This document shows, in pieces, positions 33,500 through 42,300 of a stretch of DNA of 64,000 bases (position 1 is the stretch's first letter; each line of letters begins with the position of its first letter). The DNA is from Chloroflexota bacterium. Its GTDB lineage: Bacteria > Chloroflexota > Dehalococcoidia > Tepidiformales > Tepidiformaceae. The translations under genes were made by a program, and so were the position numbers. The DNA lies in assembly GCA_016234445.1 (NCBI GenBank), contig JACRBT010000017.1:1-64000 (forward strand), written 5' to 3'. The notes beneath the pieces are model-generated. The model searched no databases. It had not been told where the DNA came from and worked only from the letters and a program-made list of their open reading frames with translations.

Positions 33500-34873
33500 A
33501 TGCGAATCCATGACACGCTTTCCGGCACCGAAAAGGAACTCCAGCCCGCCCTCGCGCCCGACGGCGTGGTCCGGATGTACGTCTGCGGGGTGACCCCCTA
33601 CAGCGAGAGCCACGTCGGCCATGCGCTCCATGCCATCGTCTTCGACGTCCTCCGGCGCTACCTCGACTGGCGCGGCATCCCGGTGAAGCACGTCCAGAAC
33701 TTCACCGACATCGACGACAAGCTGATCGACCGGGCCCAGCGGCTGGGCATCCCGATGCAGGACCTGGCCGAGCAGAACATCGAGGACTACCACCGCCAGA
33801 TCGCGGCGATGAACGTGCTCCCGGCGCACGAATACCCGAAGGTCACCGAGACGGTCCCCCACATCATCGACTTCATCATGGGGCTCATCGACAAGGGCTT
33901 CGCCTACCCGGCCGGCGGCGACGTCTACTACCGCGTCCGCGTGTTCGGCGGGCCGCGCTATGGGGCGCTTTCGAAGCGCGACATCGACGACCTCCTAAGC
34001 GGCGCCCGGATCGACCCGACGGAACTGAAAGAAGACCCGCTGGACTTCGCGCTGTGGAAAGCGGCGAAGCCCGGCGAGCCGAGCTGGCCGAGCCCATGGG
34101 GCCTCGGGCGGCCCGGCTGGCACATCGAGTGCTCGGCGATGGCACTCCATTCGCTCGGGGAGCAGATCGACATTCACGGCGGCGGCGCCGACCTCATCTT
34201 CCCCCACCACACGAACGAGATCGCGCAGACGGAGGCGTACACCGGGCAGGCGCCGTTCGCCCGGATCTGGATGCACAACGCGCTCCTCCAGCTGGGCAGC
34301 GAGAAGATGTCGAAGTCGCTGGGGAACTTTGTGAGCATCAGCGAGGCGCTGGAGAAGTACGGGAGCGACGCCCTCCGCCTCTTCGTGCTGACGAGCCACT
34401 ACCGCAGCCCGGTGACCTACAGCGACGATGCCCTCGAAGCGGCGAGATCGGGGGCCGACCGCCTTCGGAACGCGGCCTTCGTGGAGCCCACCGGGGACCT
34501 CGAACCGGCGAGCATCGCCGGCCTGCGCGAGCGTTTCCAGGAGGCGATGGACAACGACCTCAACACTCCCCAGGCGCTGGCGGTGGTGTTCGACGTGGCG
34601 AAAATAGTGAACCGTGACCGCGACCAGAAAAAGAATGTGCGCCCGGCGCAGGCGCTCTTGCGCGAACTTGCGGGCGTATTGGGACTCACACTTTCCGCCC
34701 CGGAATCGGCGTCACAGGAAGCGGCGCCATTCATCGACCTTCTTGTCGCGCTGCGGACCGACCTCCGCGCGGCGAAATTGTGGGCATTGTCGGACCGGGT
34801 CCGCGACGGATTGGCGGAACTCGGTGTGACCGTGAAGGACGGCCCCGAAGGGACGACGTGGACGGCGGGGTAG
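33500..34873 (+). CDS. cysS: Cysteinyl-tRNA synthetase
   Basis: A 457-residue class I synthetase that charges tRNA-Cys. The HIGH motif is HVGH (38-41), zinc ligands begin with C29 in YVCGVTPY, WHIECSAM and HGGGADLIFPHH follow, and KMSKS is present in EKMSKSLGN (about 269). The anticodon domain is at the C-terminus; length is normal. The ATG follows GAGGGAACGACG. A short ORF rich in Cys lies just upstream. Confidence 0.97.
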   Translation: MRIHDTLSGTEKELQPALAPDGVVRMYVCGVTPYSESHVGHALHAIVFDVLRRYLDWRGIPVKHVQNFTDIDDKLIDRAQRLGIPMQDLAEQNIEDYHRQIAAMNVLPAHEYPKVTETVPHIIDFIMGLIDKGFAYPAGGDVYYRVRVFGGPRYGALSKRDIDDLLSGARIDPTELKEDPLDFALWKAAKPGEPSWPSPWGLGRPGWHIECSAMALHSLGEQIDIHGGGADLIFPHHTNEIAQTEAYTGQAPFARIWMHNALLQLGSEKMSKSLGNFVSISEALEKYGSDALRLFVLTSHYRSPVTYSDDALEAARSGADRLRNAAFVEPTGDLEPASIAGLRERFQEAMDNDLNTPQALAVVFDVAKIVNRDRDQKKNVRPAQALLRELAGVLGLTLSAPESASQEAAPFIDLLVALRTDLRAAKLWALSDRVRDGLAELGVTVKDGPEGTTWTAG

Positions 34874-35005
34874 TGACGGGGGACGACGGCGGCTCGCGCC
34901 CATGGAGCGCCAGTGTGGCACTCGGTGTTCTGGCGCGCTGGTCGACATTTCGTTGTATCTTCCATAGGGGGACGACAGGGGGCGCCACGGGAGTAATCTG
35001 GTGCC

Positions 35006-36085
35006 ATGACCGTGCCCAGCGGCTACCGCCGCAACATCGAGGTTGAGCTAACCCGGCGCCAGCGCGATGTGCTGAGGCTGATCGCGCAGGGAAGGACCAA
35101 CCCGGAGATCGCCGAGGAACTCGGGATCAGCTTCGAGACCGTGAAGAGCCACGTCTCGGAGGTGCTGGCCAAGCTGGGCGTCGACCGCCGTGAAGAGGCG
35201 GCAGCCTGGTGGCACCAGGAACACTCCCTGCGTCGCCACGCGGCGCGATTCGGCGCCGGAATCGTCGCCGTTGCCTTCTCGGGAGCCGGCGCGGCGGCCA
35301 CCGCTGCGGCGCTGCTCGTTGCCGGTGCCCTCGTCGCCATCGCGATCATCCTCGGCGGTCGCGACGATGACACGGCGCTCGTCGCACCCGCGACCGAAAC
35401 CACCGTGCCAGAGACAGCGACGCCGGCGCTGCCCGAAACCGAACGCTGGGGCGACTTCGTGCTGGCCCTCAACCCGCCGGCCGTCGTCGTGCCCGAGTTC
35501 CCGGCGCCCCGCGGGGACTTCCCGTTCATCGACGGCGAAGGCCCGTGGGACCACCACCTGGCACTCCTCATCGGCGATGAAGCCCGGGCCAGGGCTGACG
35601 GGCGGGTCCCGTTCCCACAATACGTGCCCGCGAGCGAGGACTTCTTGGTTGCCAGCATCCTGGCGGACGCGGCAGGGACGGCGGAAGTCTGGCTCGGCTT
35701 CATCCAGGCTGACAAAAGTGTTGTCCACCTTTCCAGCGGCGATCGTCCGGCCGACGGCAACGACGCGACGCTGAAGATAGGCTGGTCACTCAGGTTTGGG
35801 AGGCCGCGGTACGTCCAGGCGCACACCGGTCCGATCCCGCTCAACGCCCCCGACCTGGCGGGCGCGACCGCCGTGGAGGACGAATTGCGGAAGGTGACCG
35901 TGAATGGCCGGCCCGGGATTATGCGCTTGTGGAGCGGGCGCCAGGGCCAGGACATGTACGGCGCCCGGCTTCCGACGGTCATCCTCAACTGGTTCGACGG
36001 TCCCGTGCTCTGGGCGGTCCATGCCTACTTCCTGTCGCCCGACGAGGTGCTGAAGGTGGCCGAGTCCATCCGCCCGGTGCGCTGA
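35006..36085 (+). CDS. LuxR-type HTH protein with membrane anchor and exported domain
   Basis: A 359-residue protein. Residues 12-72 are a LuxR/GerE helix-turn-helix (LTRRQRDVLRLIAQGRTNPEIAEELG, split here as motif start and end, with SFETVKSHVSEVLAKLGV). One or two hydrophobic segments (about 86-117) then cross the membrane, and a Pro/Thr-rich spacer leads to an exported domain of about 210 residues of unknown family. This topology suggests a regulator controlled from outside, like ToxR/CadC types but with a LuxR head. TAATCT lies six bases before the ATG with no ribosome site, so it is probably leaderless. Confidence 0.75.
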   Translation: MTVPSGYRRNIEVELTRRQRDVLRLIAQGRTNPEIAEELGISFETVKSHVSEVLAKLGVDRREEAAAWWHQEHSLRRHAARFGAGIVAVAFSGAGAAATAAALLVAGALVAIAIILGGRDDDTALVAPATETTVPETATPALPETERWGDFVLALNPPAVVVPEFPAPRGDFPFIDGEGPWDHHLALLIGDEARARADGRVPFPQYVPASEDFLVASILADAAGTAEVWLGFIQADKSVVHLSSGDRPADGNDATLKIGWSLRFGRPRYVQAHTGPIPLNAPDLAGATAVEDELRKVTVNGRPGIMRLWSGRQGQDMYGARLPTVILNWFDGPVLWAVHAYFLSPDEVLKVAESIRPVR

Positions 36086-36189
36086 GCGGCGCGGAGCCGC
36101 GCCCTGACCCCTTCCCCCCGGCAGTGACAGATGGGCCGCGCGCCGGGATACTTCGCCCCAAGAGACGGGCGAAGGCTGGAGGCAGGTGA

Positions 36190-36975
36190 ATGGGACGGCT
36201 CAACGGGCTCGTGGCGTATGTGACGGGCGGCGGGCGCGGCATCGGGCGCGCGATCGCTCTGGAAATGGCCCGCGACGGGGCGGCGATCGCCGTTTCCTCG
36301 CGGACGAAGGCGGAACTGGACGGCGTCGTGCGCGAAGTGGAGGCGCTCGGCCGGGAAGGGTTCGCCGTCCAGGCTGACGCGATGGTCAGGGAGCAGGTGC
36401 TCGGCGCGGTGGAGGCGGTCCAGCAGCGCTTCGGCAAGGTCGACATCCTCGTGAACAACGTCGGCGGCGTGACCACGAAGGCGGGGTTCATGGACCACGA
36501 CCCCTTCGCCCACGACGACGAGGTCTTCGTCGAGAACCTGACGCTGAACCTCGTCACCCACTACTGGTCGACGCGGGCGGTGCTGCCGGGCATGCGGGAA
36601 CGGAACTTCGGCCGGATCATCAGCATCGGTTCGGGCTACGCGAAGAACAGCGGCGGCACGCTTTCCTACACGGCGGCGAAGCACGGCGTCATCGGGCTGA
36701 CGCGGGCGCTCGCGGCCTCGGTGGCGCCTTTCGGGATCACGGCGAACTGCCTCTGCCCGGCGTGGACGAACACGCAGCTCATCGGCCTCGACCGGCTGGC
36801 GGCGCGGCTGGGCACCGACATCGAGGGTGCGAAGGCCCACCTCGGCGCCGACAGCCTGCTCAAGCGCATCCTCGAACCGGAGGAGCTAGGCCCCATGGCG
36901 GCGCTCCTCGCGGCGCCGGAGTCAGCGGGGATCACCGGCCAGGTGATCAGCGTCGACGGCGGCTACAAGGTCTGA
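36190..36975 (+). CDS. SDR-family oxidoreductase
   Basis: A 261-residue short-chain dehydrogenase/reductase. The cofactor motif is TGGGRGIG (12-19), the NNVGG strand follows, and the catalytic Tyr/Lys pair is in SYTAAKHG (about Y159, K163) with an upstream Ser in SIGSGYAKN. NADP preference is suggested by SSRTKAEL after strand 2. The substrate is unknown; 3-oxoacyl-ACP reductase-like enzymes look similar. ATG 36190 has GGAGGCAGG upstream. It converges with the next gene. Confidence 0.9.
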   Translation: MGRLNGLVAYVTGGGRGIGRAIALEMARDGAAIAVSSRTKAELDGVVREVEALGREGFAVQADAMVREQVLGAVEAVQQRFGKVDILVNNVGGVTTKAGFMDHDPFAHDDEVFVENLTLNLVTHYWSTRAVLPGMRERNFGRIISIGSGYAKNSGGTLSYTAAKHGVIGLTRALAASVAPFGITANCLCPAWTNTQLIGLDRLAARLGTDIEGAKAHLGADSLLKRILEPEELGPMAALLAAPESAGITGQVISVDGGYKV

Positions 36976-36984
36976 CCGCCGCCC

Positions 36985-37953
36985 TCAGGGGATGAGCAGG
37001 ACCCGCCCGAAGGCCTGGCGGCTTTCGATGTAGCGGTGGGCATCGGCGGCTTCGGCAAGCGGGAAGGTGCGGTCGACGACGACCTTCAGTTCGCCCTTTG
37101 CCACGTCCCGGATGAGGCCTTCGATGATCGCGCGCGTCCGGGCGGGGGCGTAGCTCATCTCGGCGCCGAGGAAGACGCCGGTGATGCTCGCGTTCTTGCC
37201 CATGAGCATGGAGATGTCGGGCGGCGCCGCTTCCCGGCCGGCCCGGCCCACCCAGCTGATCCGGCCGCGGTAGGCGAGCGCGGCGACGCTGCCTTCGAGG
37301 GTCTTGCCGCCGACGGAGTCGACGACGAGGTCGACGCCTCGGCCGCCGGTGAGCTCCATCGCCCGGGCGACGAAGCTGGTGGTGCGATAGTTGATCCCGT
37401 GGTCCATGCCGTACTCGCTGAGGCGGCCAAGGCGGTCGTCGCTGGAGGCGGTCGCGATGACGGTGGCGCCGGCGCGCTTCGCCAGCTGGATCGCGGCAAG
37501 CCCGACGCCACCGGCGCCCGCCTGGACGAGCACGGTTTCGCCCTTCGCCAGGTGGCCGAATTCGAAGAGGCAGTCGTGGGCGGTGGCGAACTCGATCGGG
37601 ATGCCGGCGGCGTGGCGGATGTCGAGGCCTTCGGGCACGGCGTAGGCTGCCGCTGCCGGGACGGAGACGACCGCGGCATGGGAACCGAAGGGCATGGTCG
37701 CGACGACCGGCTGGCCGGGGTGGAATTCCGTCGCCTGGGCGCCCACCTCGCGGACGATGCCCGCCGCCTGGTAGCCGACGATGTGGGGCTTCGTCGCGAG
37801 GACGCCGCCCTGGCGGTGGAGGGTGTCGCCGCCCTGGATGCTGACCGCCTTGACGTCGATCAGGATGCCGCCGGGCCGGCAGACGGGGTCCGGCACCTCT
37901 TCGTAGCGGAAGACTTCGGGGCCGCCTGTTTCGTAGTAGACCGCTGCCTTCAT
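36985..37953 (-). CDS. Quinone oxidoreductase-like MDR protein
   Basis: A 322-residue zinc-independent medium-chain reductase. MKAAVYYETGGPEVF is the typical start, the NADPH-binding motif is AGAGGVGLAAIQLAK, and the catalytic zinc cysteines are lacking. Members reduce quinones or enones with NADPH. The start at ATG 37953 has GAGGAGC eight bases upstream. The gene converges on the SDR gene with nine bases between. Confidence 0.9.
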   Translation of the reverse strand: MKAAVYYETGGPEVFRYEEVPDPVCRPGGILIDVKAVSIQGGDTLHRQGGVLATKPHIVGYQAAGIVREVGAQATEFHPGQPVVATMPFGSHAAVVSVPAAAAYAVPEGLDIRHAAGIPIEFATAHDCLFEFGHLAKGETVLVQAGAGGVGLAAIQLAKRAGATVIATASSDDRLGRLSEYGMDHGINYRTTSFVARAMELTGGRGVDLVVDSVGGKTLEGSVAALAYRGRISWVGRAGREAAPPDISMLMGKNASITGVFLGAEMSYAPARTRAIIEGLIRDVAKGELKVVVDRTFPLAEAADAHRYIESRQAFGRVLLIP

Positions 37954-38071
37954 GGTTCGCTCCTCGTTGCTGTCTCGAAGGATGTGTGCCGGGCATTGTC
38001 GCACGGGGCGGGCGCGGCCGTTCAGGGCGGGCGAAGCTCGAGGGCGGCCTGCTGCCGTAGACTGGCCGGCG

Positions 38072-39220
38072 ATGGCATCGCCCTCATCGCCTGGCCAGGG
38101 GCGCCTCTCGGAGGTGACGTTCTACTTCCTGCGCCTGGGGGCGATCGCGTTCGGGGGCCCGGCGGCGCACCTGGCGATCATGCGGCGCGAACTGGTGGCT
38201 ACCCGGAAGTGGGTCACCGACGCCGAGTTCATGGACCTGGTGGGCGCGGCGAACCTGATCCCGGGGCCGAATTCGACAGAAATTTCGATGCACCTGGGGG
38301 CGCGCCGGGCCGGCTGGGCGGGACTCTGGCTCGGGGGGTTCGCGTTCATCCTGCCGGCTGTGTGCGTCGTCCTTGCGCTGGCCTGGGCCTACGTCGAATA
38401 CGGCTCCACCCCCGCTGGCGAGGGCATCATCTGGGGGATCCAGCCGTTCGTGTTGGCGATCGTCGTGCAGGCGATCTGGGGGCTCCGGCGGGCGGCCGTG
38501 AAGGGCTGGGCGACGGCGGCGGCGGGGGCAGCGGTGGTCGGCCTGGGGGTGGCCGGGGTCGACCCGATCGCGCTCATCTTCGGGGCCGGGGCGCTGCTCG
38601 TGGCGAAGGCGAAGCTGGGTGGGCCGGCGATGCGGTTCCTCCTGTGGCTCCGGCGAGGGGGGCACCACGCCGTGTTCTTCGCGGTGCCGGCGGGCTATTC
38701 GCTCGGCGAACTCTTCCTCGTCTTCCTGAAGATCGGCTCCGTCCTTTACGGCAGCGGCTACGTGCTCTTCGCCTTCCTCGAAGCGGACTTCGTCGACAGC
38801 CGCGGCTGGCTCACGGAACAGCAACTGGTGGACGCGATCGCGGTCGGGCAGTTCACGCCGGGACCGCTGTTCAGTTCCGCGACCTTCGCGGGCTACGTCA
38901 TCGACGGCGTGCCCGGGGCGCTGGTGGCGACTGCCGGGATCTTCTTGCCGTCGTTCGTCTTCGTGACGCTGACTTACCCGTTGGTGCCATGGTTGCGGCG
39001 GTCGACCTGGGCGGCGCCCTTCCTCGACGGCGTGAACGTGGCGGCGCTGGCGCTGATGGCGGTCGTCACGGTGACGCTGGCGCGGGAGACGCTGGATTCG
39101 GCCGGGGCGATGGCGTTGTTCGCGGCGGCGGCGCTGGTGCTCGTCCGCTGGAGCCCGAACACGGCGTGGCTGGTGGTGGTGGGCGCGGGGGCGGGGCTGG
39201 TTCGCGCGGCCGTTACGTAG
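38072..39220 (+). CDS. Chromate transporter (ChrA family)
   Basis: A 382-residue membrane protein with two repeated CHR halves: the first has FGGPAAHLAIMRREL and NLIPGPNSTE, the second has SVLYGSGYVLFAFLE and GQFTPGPLFSSATF. The family exports chromate; some members respond to sulfate. ATG 38072 lies eight bases after TAGACT and has no ribosome site, so the leader is very short or absent. A hairpin repeat follows the stop. Confidence 0.92.
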   Translation: MASPSSPGQGRLSEVTFYFLRLGAIAFGGPAAHLAIMRRELVATRKWVTDAEFMDLVGAANLIPGPNSTEISMHLGARRAGWAGLWLGGFAFILPAVCVVLALAWAYVEYGSTPAGEGIIWGIQPFVLAIVVQAIWGLRRAAVKGWATAAAGAAVVGLGVAGVDPIALIFGAGALLVAKAKLGGPAMRFLLWLRRGGHHAVFFAVPAGYSLGELFLVFLKIGSVLYGSGYVLFAFLEADFVDSRGWLTEQQLVDAIAVGQFTPGPLFSSATFAGYVIDGVPGALVATAGIFLPSFVFVTLTYPLVPWLRRSTWAAPFLDGVNVAALALMAVVTVTLARETLDSAGAMALFAAAALVLVRWSPNTAWLVVVGAGAGLVRAAVT

Positions 39221-39222
39221 GG

Positions 39223-39260
39223 CCCTCACCCCTCGCCCCTCTCCCACTTGGGCGAGGGGG
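39223..39260 (+). repeat. Dispersed hairpin repeat copy
   Basis: CCCTCACCCCTCGCCCCTCTCCCAC-TTG-GGCGAGGGGG lies immediately after the chromate transporter stop, between convergent genes. Confidence 0.75.
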
Positions 39261-39276
39261 ATGCAAAAGGCGGTTG

Positions 39277-39669
39277 TTAGCGGACGACGACCACTTCCAC
39301 GGGGAGCCCGAGTTCGGCCCAAGTGCGGTCGGCGGTCACGACGGGGAGGGCGAGGCGCATGCCGAGGGCGAGGCAAGCGCGGTCGCCGAGGGAGAGCCCG
39401 GCCTGGCGGGTCGTGGTCCGGAGCAGCCCGGCGGAAAAGGCGAGTTCGGCGTCGAAGTCGCGGATCTCCAGGCGAAGGCGGGCAACGGCAGCCTGCATTC
39501 GGTCAGGGGGCCAACGGGCATCGGTGAGCCTCGTGAACACCTCGGCCAGGTTCACCGACGACAGCAGGGAGACGCCGGGGCCTCCAATCGCCCGGGCGGC
39601 GTTGTCCGCGCCGGGTTCGCGGAAGAGGATCGCGAGAACTACGGAGGCGTCGACGACCGCGTCACTCAC
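39277..39669 (-). CDS. vapC: VapC-type PIN-domain toxin
   Basis: A 130-residue PIN ribonuclease. The conserved acids are D8 in VVDASVVLA, E43 in NLAEVFTRL, D95 in LSLGDRACLALG and D113 in VVTADRTW. VapC toxins cut tRNA or rRNA and are neutralised by the adjacent antitoxin. GTG 39669 overlaps the antitoxin stop by eight bases, so the pair is translationally coupled. Confidence 0.9.
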   Translation of the reverse strand: MSDAVVDASVVLAILFREPGADNAARAIGGPGVSLLSSVNLAEVFTRLTDARWPPDRMQAAVARLRLEIRDFDAELAFSAGLLRTTTRQAGLSLGDRACLALGMRLALPVVTADRTWAELGLPVEVVVVR

Positions 39670-39925
39670 GCGCGGCTTCGGCCCGGCGTTCCGTGATCAG
39701 CTCGTCCACCATGGATCTCCCCGGGATGGCGTATTCAGCGGCGATGGCCTGCGCCCTGCGGATGCCCTCCATCGCCGTGATGATCCGCAGCTCGCCCTCT
39801 TCCAGGAAGATGAGGAGCGAGGTGCCCGGCTCCATGCAGAGGGCCTTGCGAAACGCGGCCGGGATGACGACCCGCCCGCCTTCGCCGACGACGGCAAACG
39901 CGCGGTTTTCAAAGAGCTTTCCCAT
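39662..39925 (-). CDS. vapB: AbrB/VapB-type antitoxin
   Basis: An 87-residue protein. The N-terminal swapped-hairpin DNA-binding domain is VVGEGGRVVIPAAFRKAL, and the C-terminal tail (GRSMVDELITERRAEAARE) should wrap the toxin. It precedes vapC and probably represses the pair's own promoter. A GGATGGC site lies just upstream of the ATG. Confidence 0.88.
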   Translation of the reverse strand: MGKLFENRAFAVVGEGGRVVIPAAFRKALCMEPGTSLLIFLEEGELRIITAMEGIRRAQAIAAEYAIPGRSMVDELITERRAEAARE

Positions 39926-39984
39926 GCCATCCAGCGTGGCAGGTTTCGATGATCATGGCAAGACTTCGAAACGTGACAGATTTT

Positions 39985-40488
39985 CTAGTCCTGGACGTCG
40001 AAGTAGACGTCGCCGCGCGAGGAGTCGGGGTTGAAGTGGATGGACCGAACGGTGCTCGTGGCCGGCGCGCTGGCGGGAAGACGAAGGTGGACGGTCCCAT
40101 CGGTGTTGCGGGTGGCTTCGGCCTGAAGCACGGTGCCGTCCTGGAGGACGAACGTCCAGGCGCCGGGTTCGACAGCCACGCCTTCGACCTTCACGTCGAG
40201 CACGGGCCCCGCCTCCCAGGCGAGGGACTGGATCACCACGGCGATCTTCCGTCCGCTTTCGGTGTCGGCTTCGGCGACGGTGCCGGCCGCGAGCGGCGCG
40301 TGGACATCCTGGCCGGCGCCGGCGTTTTCGTTACGCTGCCGGCTGACGATGACGCCAAGGACCGAGACGAGGACGATCAGCCCGATGATGACGAAGGCGG
40401 TGATGAAGGCGCCACGGAGGAAGTGAGCCGTGGAAAGTGCCTCGGGCTCAAAGCCGGGGGAATGCTGGGGTGGCTGGCCGGTGGTCAT
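39985..40488 (-). CDS. Membrane-anchored hypothetical protein
   Basis: A 167-residue protein with one N-terminal helix (ITAFVIIGLIVLVSVLGVIVS, about 29-49) and an exported beta-rich part (WTFVLQDGTVLQAEA, VRSIHFNPD) that resembles DUF4352/TelA-like immunoglobulin folds, at low confidence. ATG 40488 has AAGGAGC nine bases upstream. It lies 30 bases downstream of the CCA-adding enzyme gene on the same strand. Confidence 0.65.
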   Translation of the reverse strand: MTTGQPPQHSPGFEPEALSTAHFLRGAFITAFVIIGLIVLVSVLGVIVSRQRNENAGAGQDVHAPLAAGTVAEADTESGRKIAVVIQSLAWEAGPVLDVKVEGVAVEPGAWTFVLQDGTVLQAEATRNTDGTVHLRLPASAPATSTVRSIHFNPDSSRGDVYFDVQD

Positions 40489-40518
40489 GACGTCGTGCTC
40501 CTTGCCCGGGTGGCGGTC

Positions 40519-41895
40519 TCAGCCCGCCGCGGTCGTGCGGGCGCGGGTGCGTTGTTCCTCGCCCATCATTTTGCGGGCGAGGCGTTCGGCTCCGACGCGG
40601 TCGCCGGGGGCCAGGTCGCCGTCGAGGACGAGGTTGCCCAGGTACTGCTTGACCCGCCGAATCCAGGGGCCCGGTTCGCGGTCGAACATCCGGACGAGGT
40701 CGTCGCCGGTGAGGGGGCTCTCGGCGCGGAGGGCGGCGGCGTCCTCTTCTTCGGCGCGGCGGCAGGCGGCCTCAAGGAGGTCGTGGTAGGCGGCGTCGTC
40801 GTAGGTGTGGCTGGCGTTGTCGGCGCGCTTGAGGGCGACGAGGTCCTCCCAGTGGCCTTCGCATTTCGCCATGAAGCGGCGGACGGAGCGCCGGTCGTCG
40901 GGGGCGGGGCGGTCCATGTGGCGGCGGACGAGCAGCTGAATCCGAAGCGACTCCTGGCGGCCCATCTTGAGGCGCGCGAGCAGGCTTTCGGTGAGCTCTG
41001 CCCCGACGGTTTCGTGGCGGTAGAAGCCCCACTCGCCGTTGGCCTTGACGTGGCGGACGGCGGGCTTGCCGAGGTCGTGCATGAGTGCCGTCCAGCGCCG
41101 CAGCCGCCGGGTTTCGGGCGTCACGGCAATGGCCTGGACGGTGGCGACGGTGTGCCCCCAGACGTCGTAGAAGTGGAAGCGGTTCTGGTCGCAGCCCACC
41201 ATGCTCGCGAGCTCCGGCAGCACGACGGGGAGGGCGCCGGTGACCCGGAGGAGGTCGAGCCCGTGGCCGGGGGTGGTGCCCTGGAGAAGCTTGTCGAGTT
41301 CGCTGGTCACCCGTTCCTGGGAGAGGGTGGCGAGGAGGGTCGCCGTCGCCGCCATTGCCGAAAGCGTCGCTGGTTCGACGCCGAAGTCGAGCTGGCTGGC
41401 GAAGCGGATGCCGCGGAGGATGCGCAGAGGGTCTTCGAGGAAGCGGGTTTCGGCGCGGCCGATGGCGCGGATGAGGCGCGCTTCGACATCGGCGGCGCCG
41501 CCGAAGGGGTCGATCCGGCGCCCGGTGTGGAGGTCCTCGGCGAGGCCGTTGACGGTGAAGTCGCGGCGGGCGAGGTCTTCCTCGATGGTCCGGCCGAAGG
41601 TGACGTCTGGCCAGCGCGGCCCGGCGTCGTAGGAGTCGCCGCGGAAGGTGGTCACTTCGTGGTGGCGCCCGCCGAGGAGGACGCCGATGGTGCCGAAACG
41701 CTTGCCGATGGTCGTGACGGGGGCGCCCATCGATCGGGCGATCGCCTCGACTTCGTCCGGGAGGCCGTCGGTGGCGTAGTCTTCGTCGACGACCTGGCGG
41801 CCGAGGAGCTGGTCGCGGAGGGCGCCGCCGACCAGCCAGAGCTGGCGTTGGTGGGCGCGGAAGGCGGCAGCGAGTTGGGCGCGCGCGGCGGGCAT
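40519..41895 (-). CDS. cca: CCA tRNA nucleotidyltransferase / poly(A) polymerase family
   Basis: A 458-residue class II nucleotidyltransferase. The head has LVGGALRD (about 21-28) with metal-binding acids in DEDYATD; ARRDFTVNGLA and the RNA-binding GRAETRFLEDPLRILRGIRFASQ follow. A C-terminal HD domain is present (MHDLGKPAVRH). It adds or repairs the CCA end of tRNAs. There is no ribosome site; TACTCT lies six bases before the ATG, pointing to a leaderless message. Confidence 0.93.
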   Translation of the reverse strand: MPAARAQLAAAFRAHQRQLWLVGGALRDQLLGRQVVDEDYATDGLPDEVEAIARSMGAPVTTIGKRFGTIGVLLGGRHHEVTTFRGDSYDAGPRWPDVTFGRTIEEDLARRDFTVNGLAEDLHTGRRIDPFGGAADVEARLIRAIGRAETRFLEDPLRILRGIRFASQLDFGVEPATLSAMAATATLLATLSQERVTSELDKLLQGTTPGHGLDLLRVTGALPVVLPELASMVGCDQNRFHFYDVWGHTVATVQAIAVTPETRRLRRWTALMHDLGKPAVRHVKANGEWGFYRHETVGAELTESLLARLKMGRQESLRIQLLVRRHMDRPAPDDRRSVRRFMAKCEGHWEDLVALKRADNASHTYDDAAYHDLLEAACRRAEEEDAAALRAESPLTGDDLVRMFDREPGPWIRRVKQYLGNLVLDGDLAPGDRVGAERLARKMMGEEQRTRARTTAAG

Positions 41896-41927
41896 GAAAT
41901 GAGAGTACAGGAGAGCCGGGGTGCTTG

Positions 41928-41971
41928 CCCCCTCACCCCCTGCCCCCTCTCCCGCTGCGGCGGGAGAGGGG
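41928..41971 (+). repeat. Dispersed hairpin repeat copy
   Basis: CCCCCTCACCCCCTGCCCCCTCTCCCGCTGCGGCGGGAGAGGGG sits between the divergent side of cca and the 50-bp tandem array. The 3' half of its stem is the same sequence that opens each 50-bp unit. Confidence 0.75.
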
Positions 41972-42300
41972 AATGAAAGCGCATGCGGCCGAGCGTCGTT
42001 TCCGCTGCGGCGGGAGAGGGGGATGCTGGCGCATGCGGCCGAGCGTCGTTTCCGCTGCGGCGGGAGAGGGGGATGCTAGCGCATGCCGCCCAGCGTCGTT
42101 TCCGCTGCGGCGGGAGAGGGGGATGCTAGCGCATGCCGCCCAGCGTCGTTTCCGCTGCGGCGGGAGAGCGGAACGAAAGCGCATGCGGCCGAGCGTTGTT
42201 TCGGCTGCGGCGGGAGAGGGGAATGAAAGCGCATGCGGCCGAGCGTCGTTTCCGCTGTGGCGGGAGAGGGGGATGCTAGCGCATGCCCCCGAGCGTCTGG
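41951..42300 (+). repeat. Seven-copy 50-bp tandem array ending inside glpX
   Basis: Units of exactly 50 bp start at 41951, 42001, 42051, 42101, 42151, 42201 and 42251: TCCGCTGCGG, CGGGAGAGGG, GGATGCTAGC, GCATGCCGCC, CAGCGTCGTT with a few substitutions. The last unit contains the final eight codons and stop of glpX, so the array grew from that gene end. There is no gene between 41896 and 42275 apart from this array. Confidence 0.92.

Noticed and set aside
37036-39696. 886-codon plus-strand frame across the MDR and ChrA genes
   Set aside because: Runs antisense to one recognised gene and out of frame to another; no family resemblance.
39949-41976. 675-codon plus-strand frame opposite the CCA enzyme
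   Set aside because: Shadow of the minus-strand cca and membrane-protein genes.
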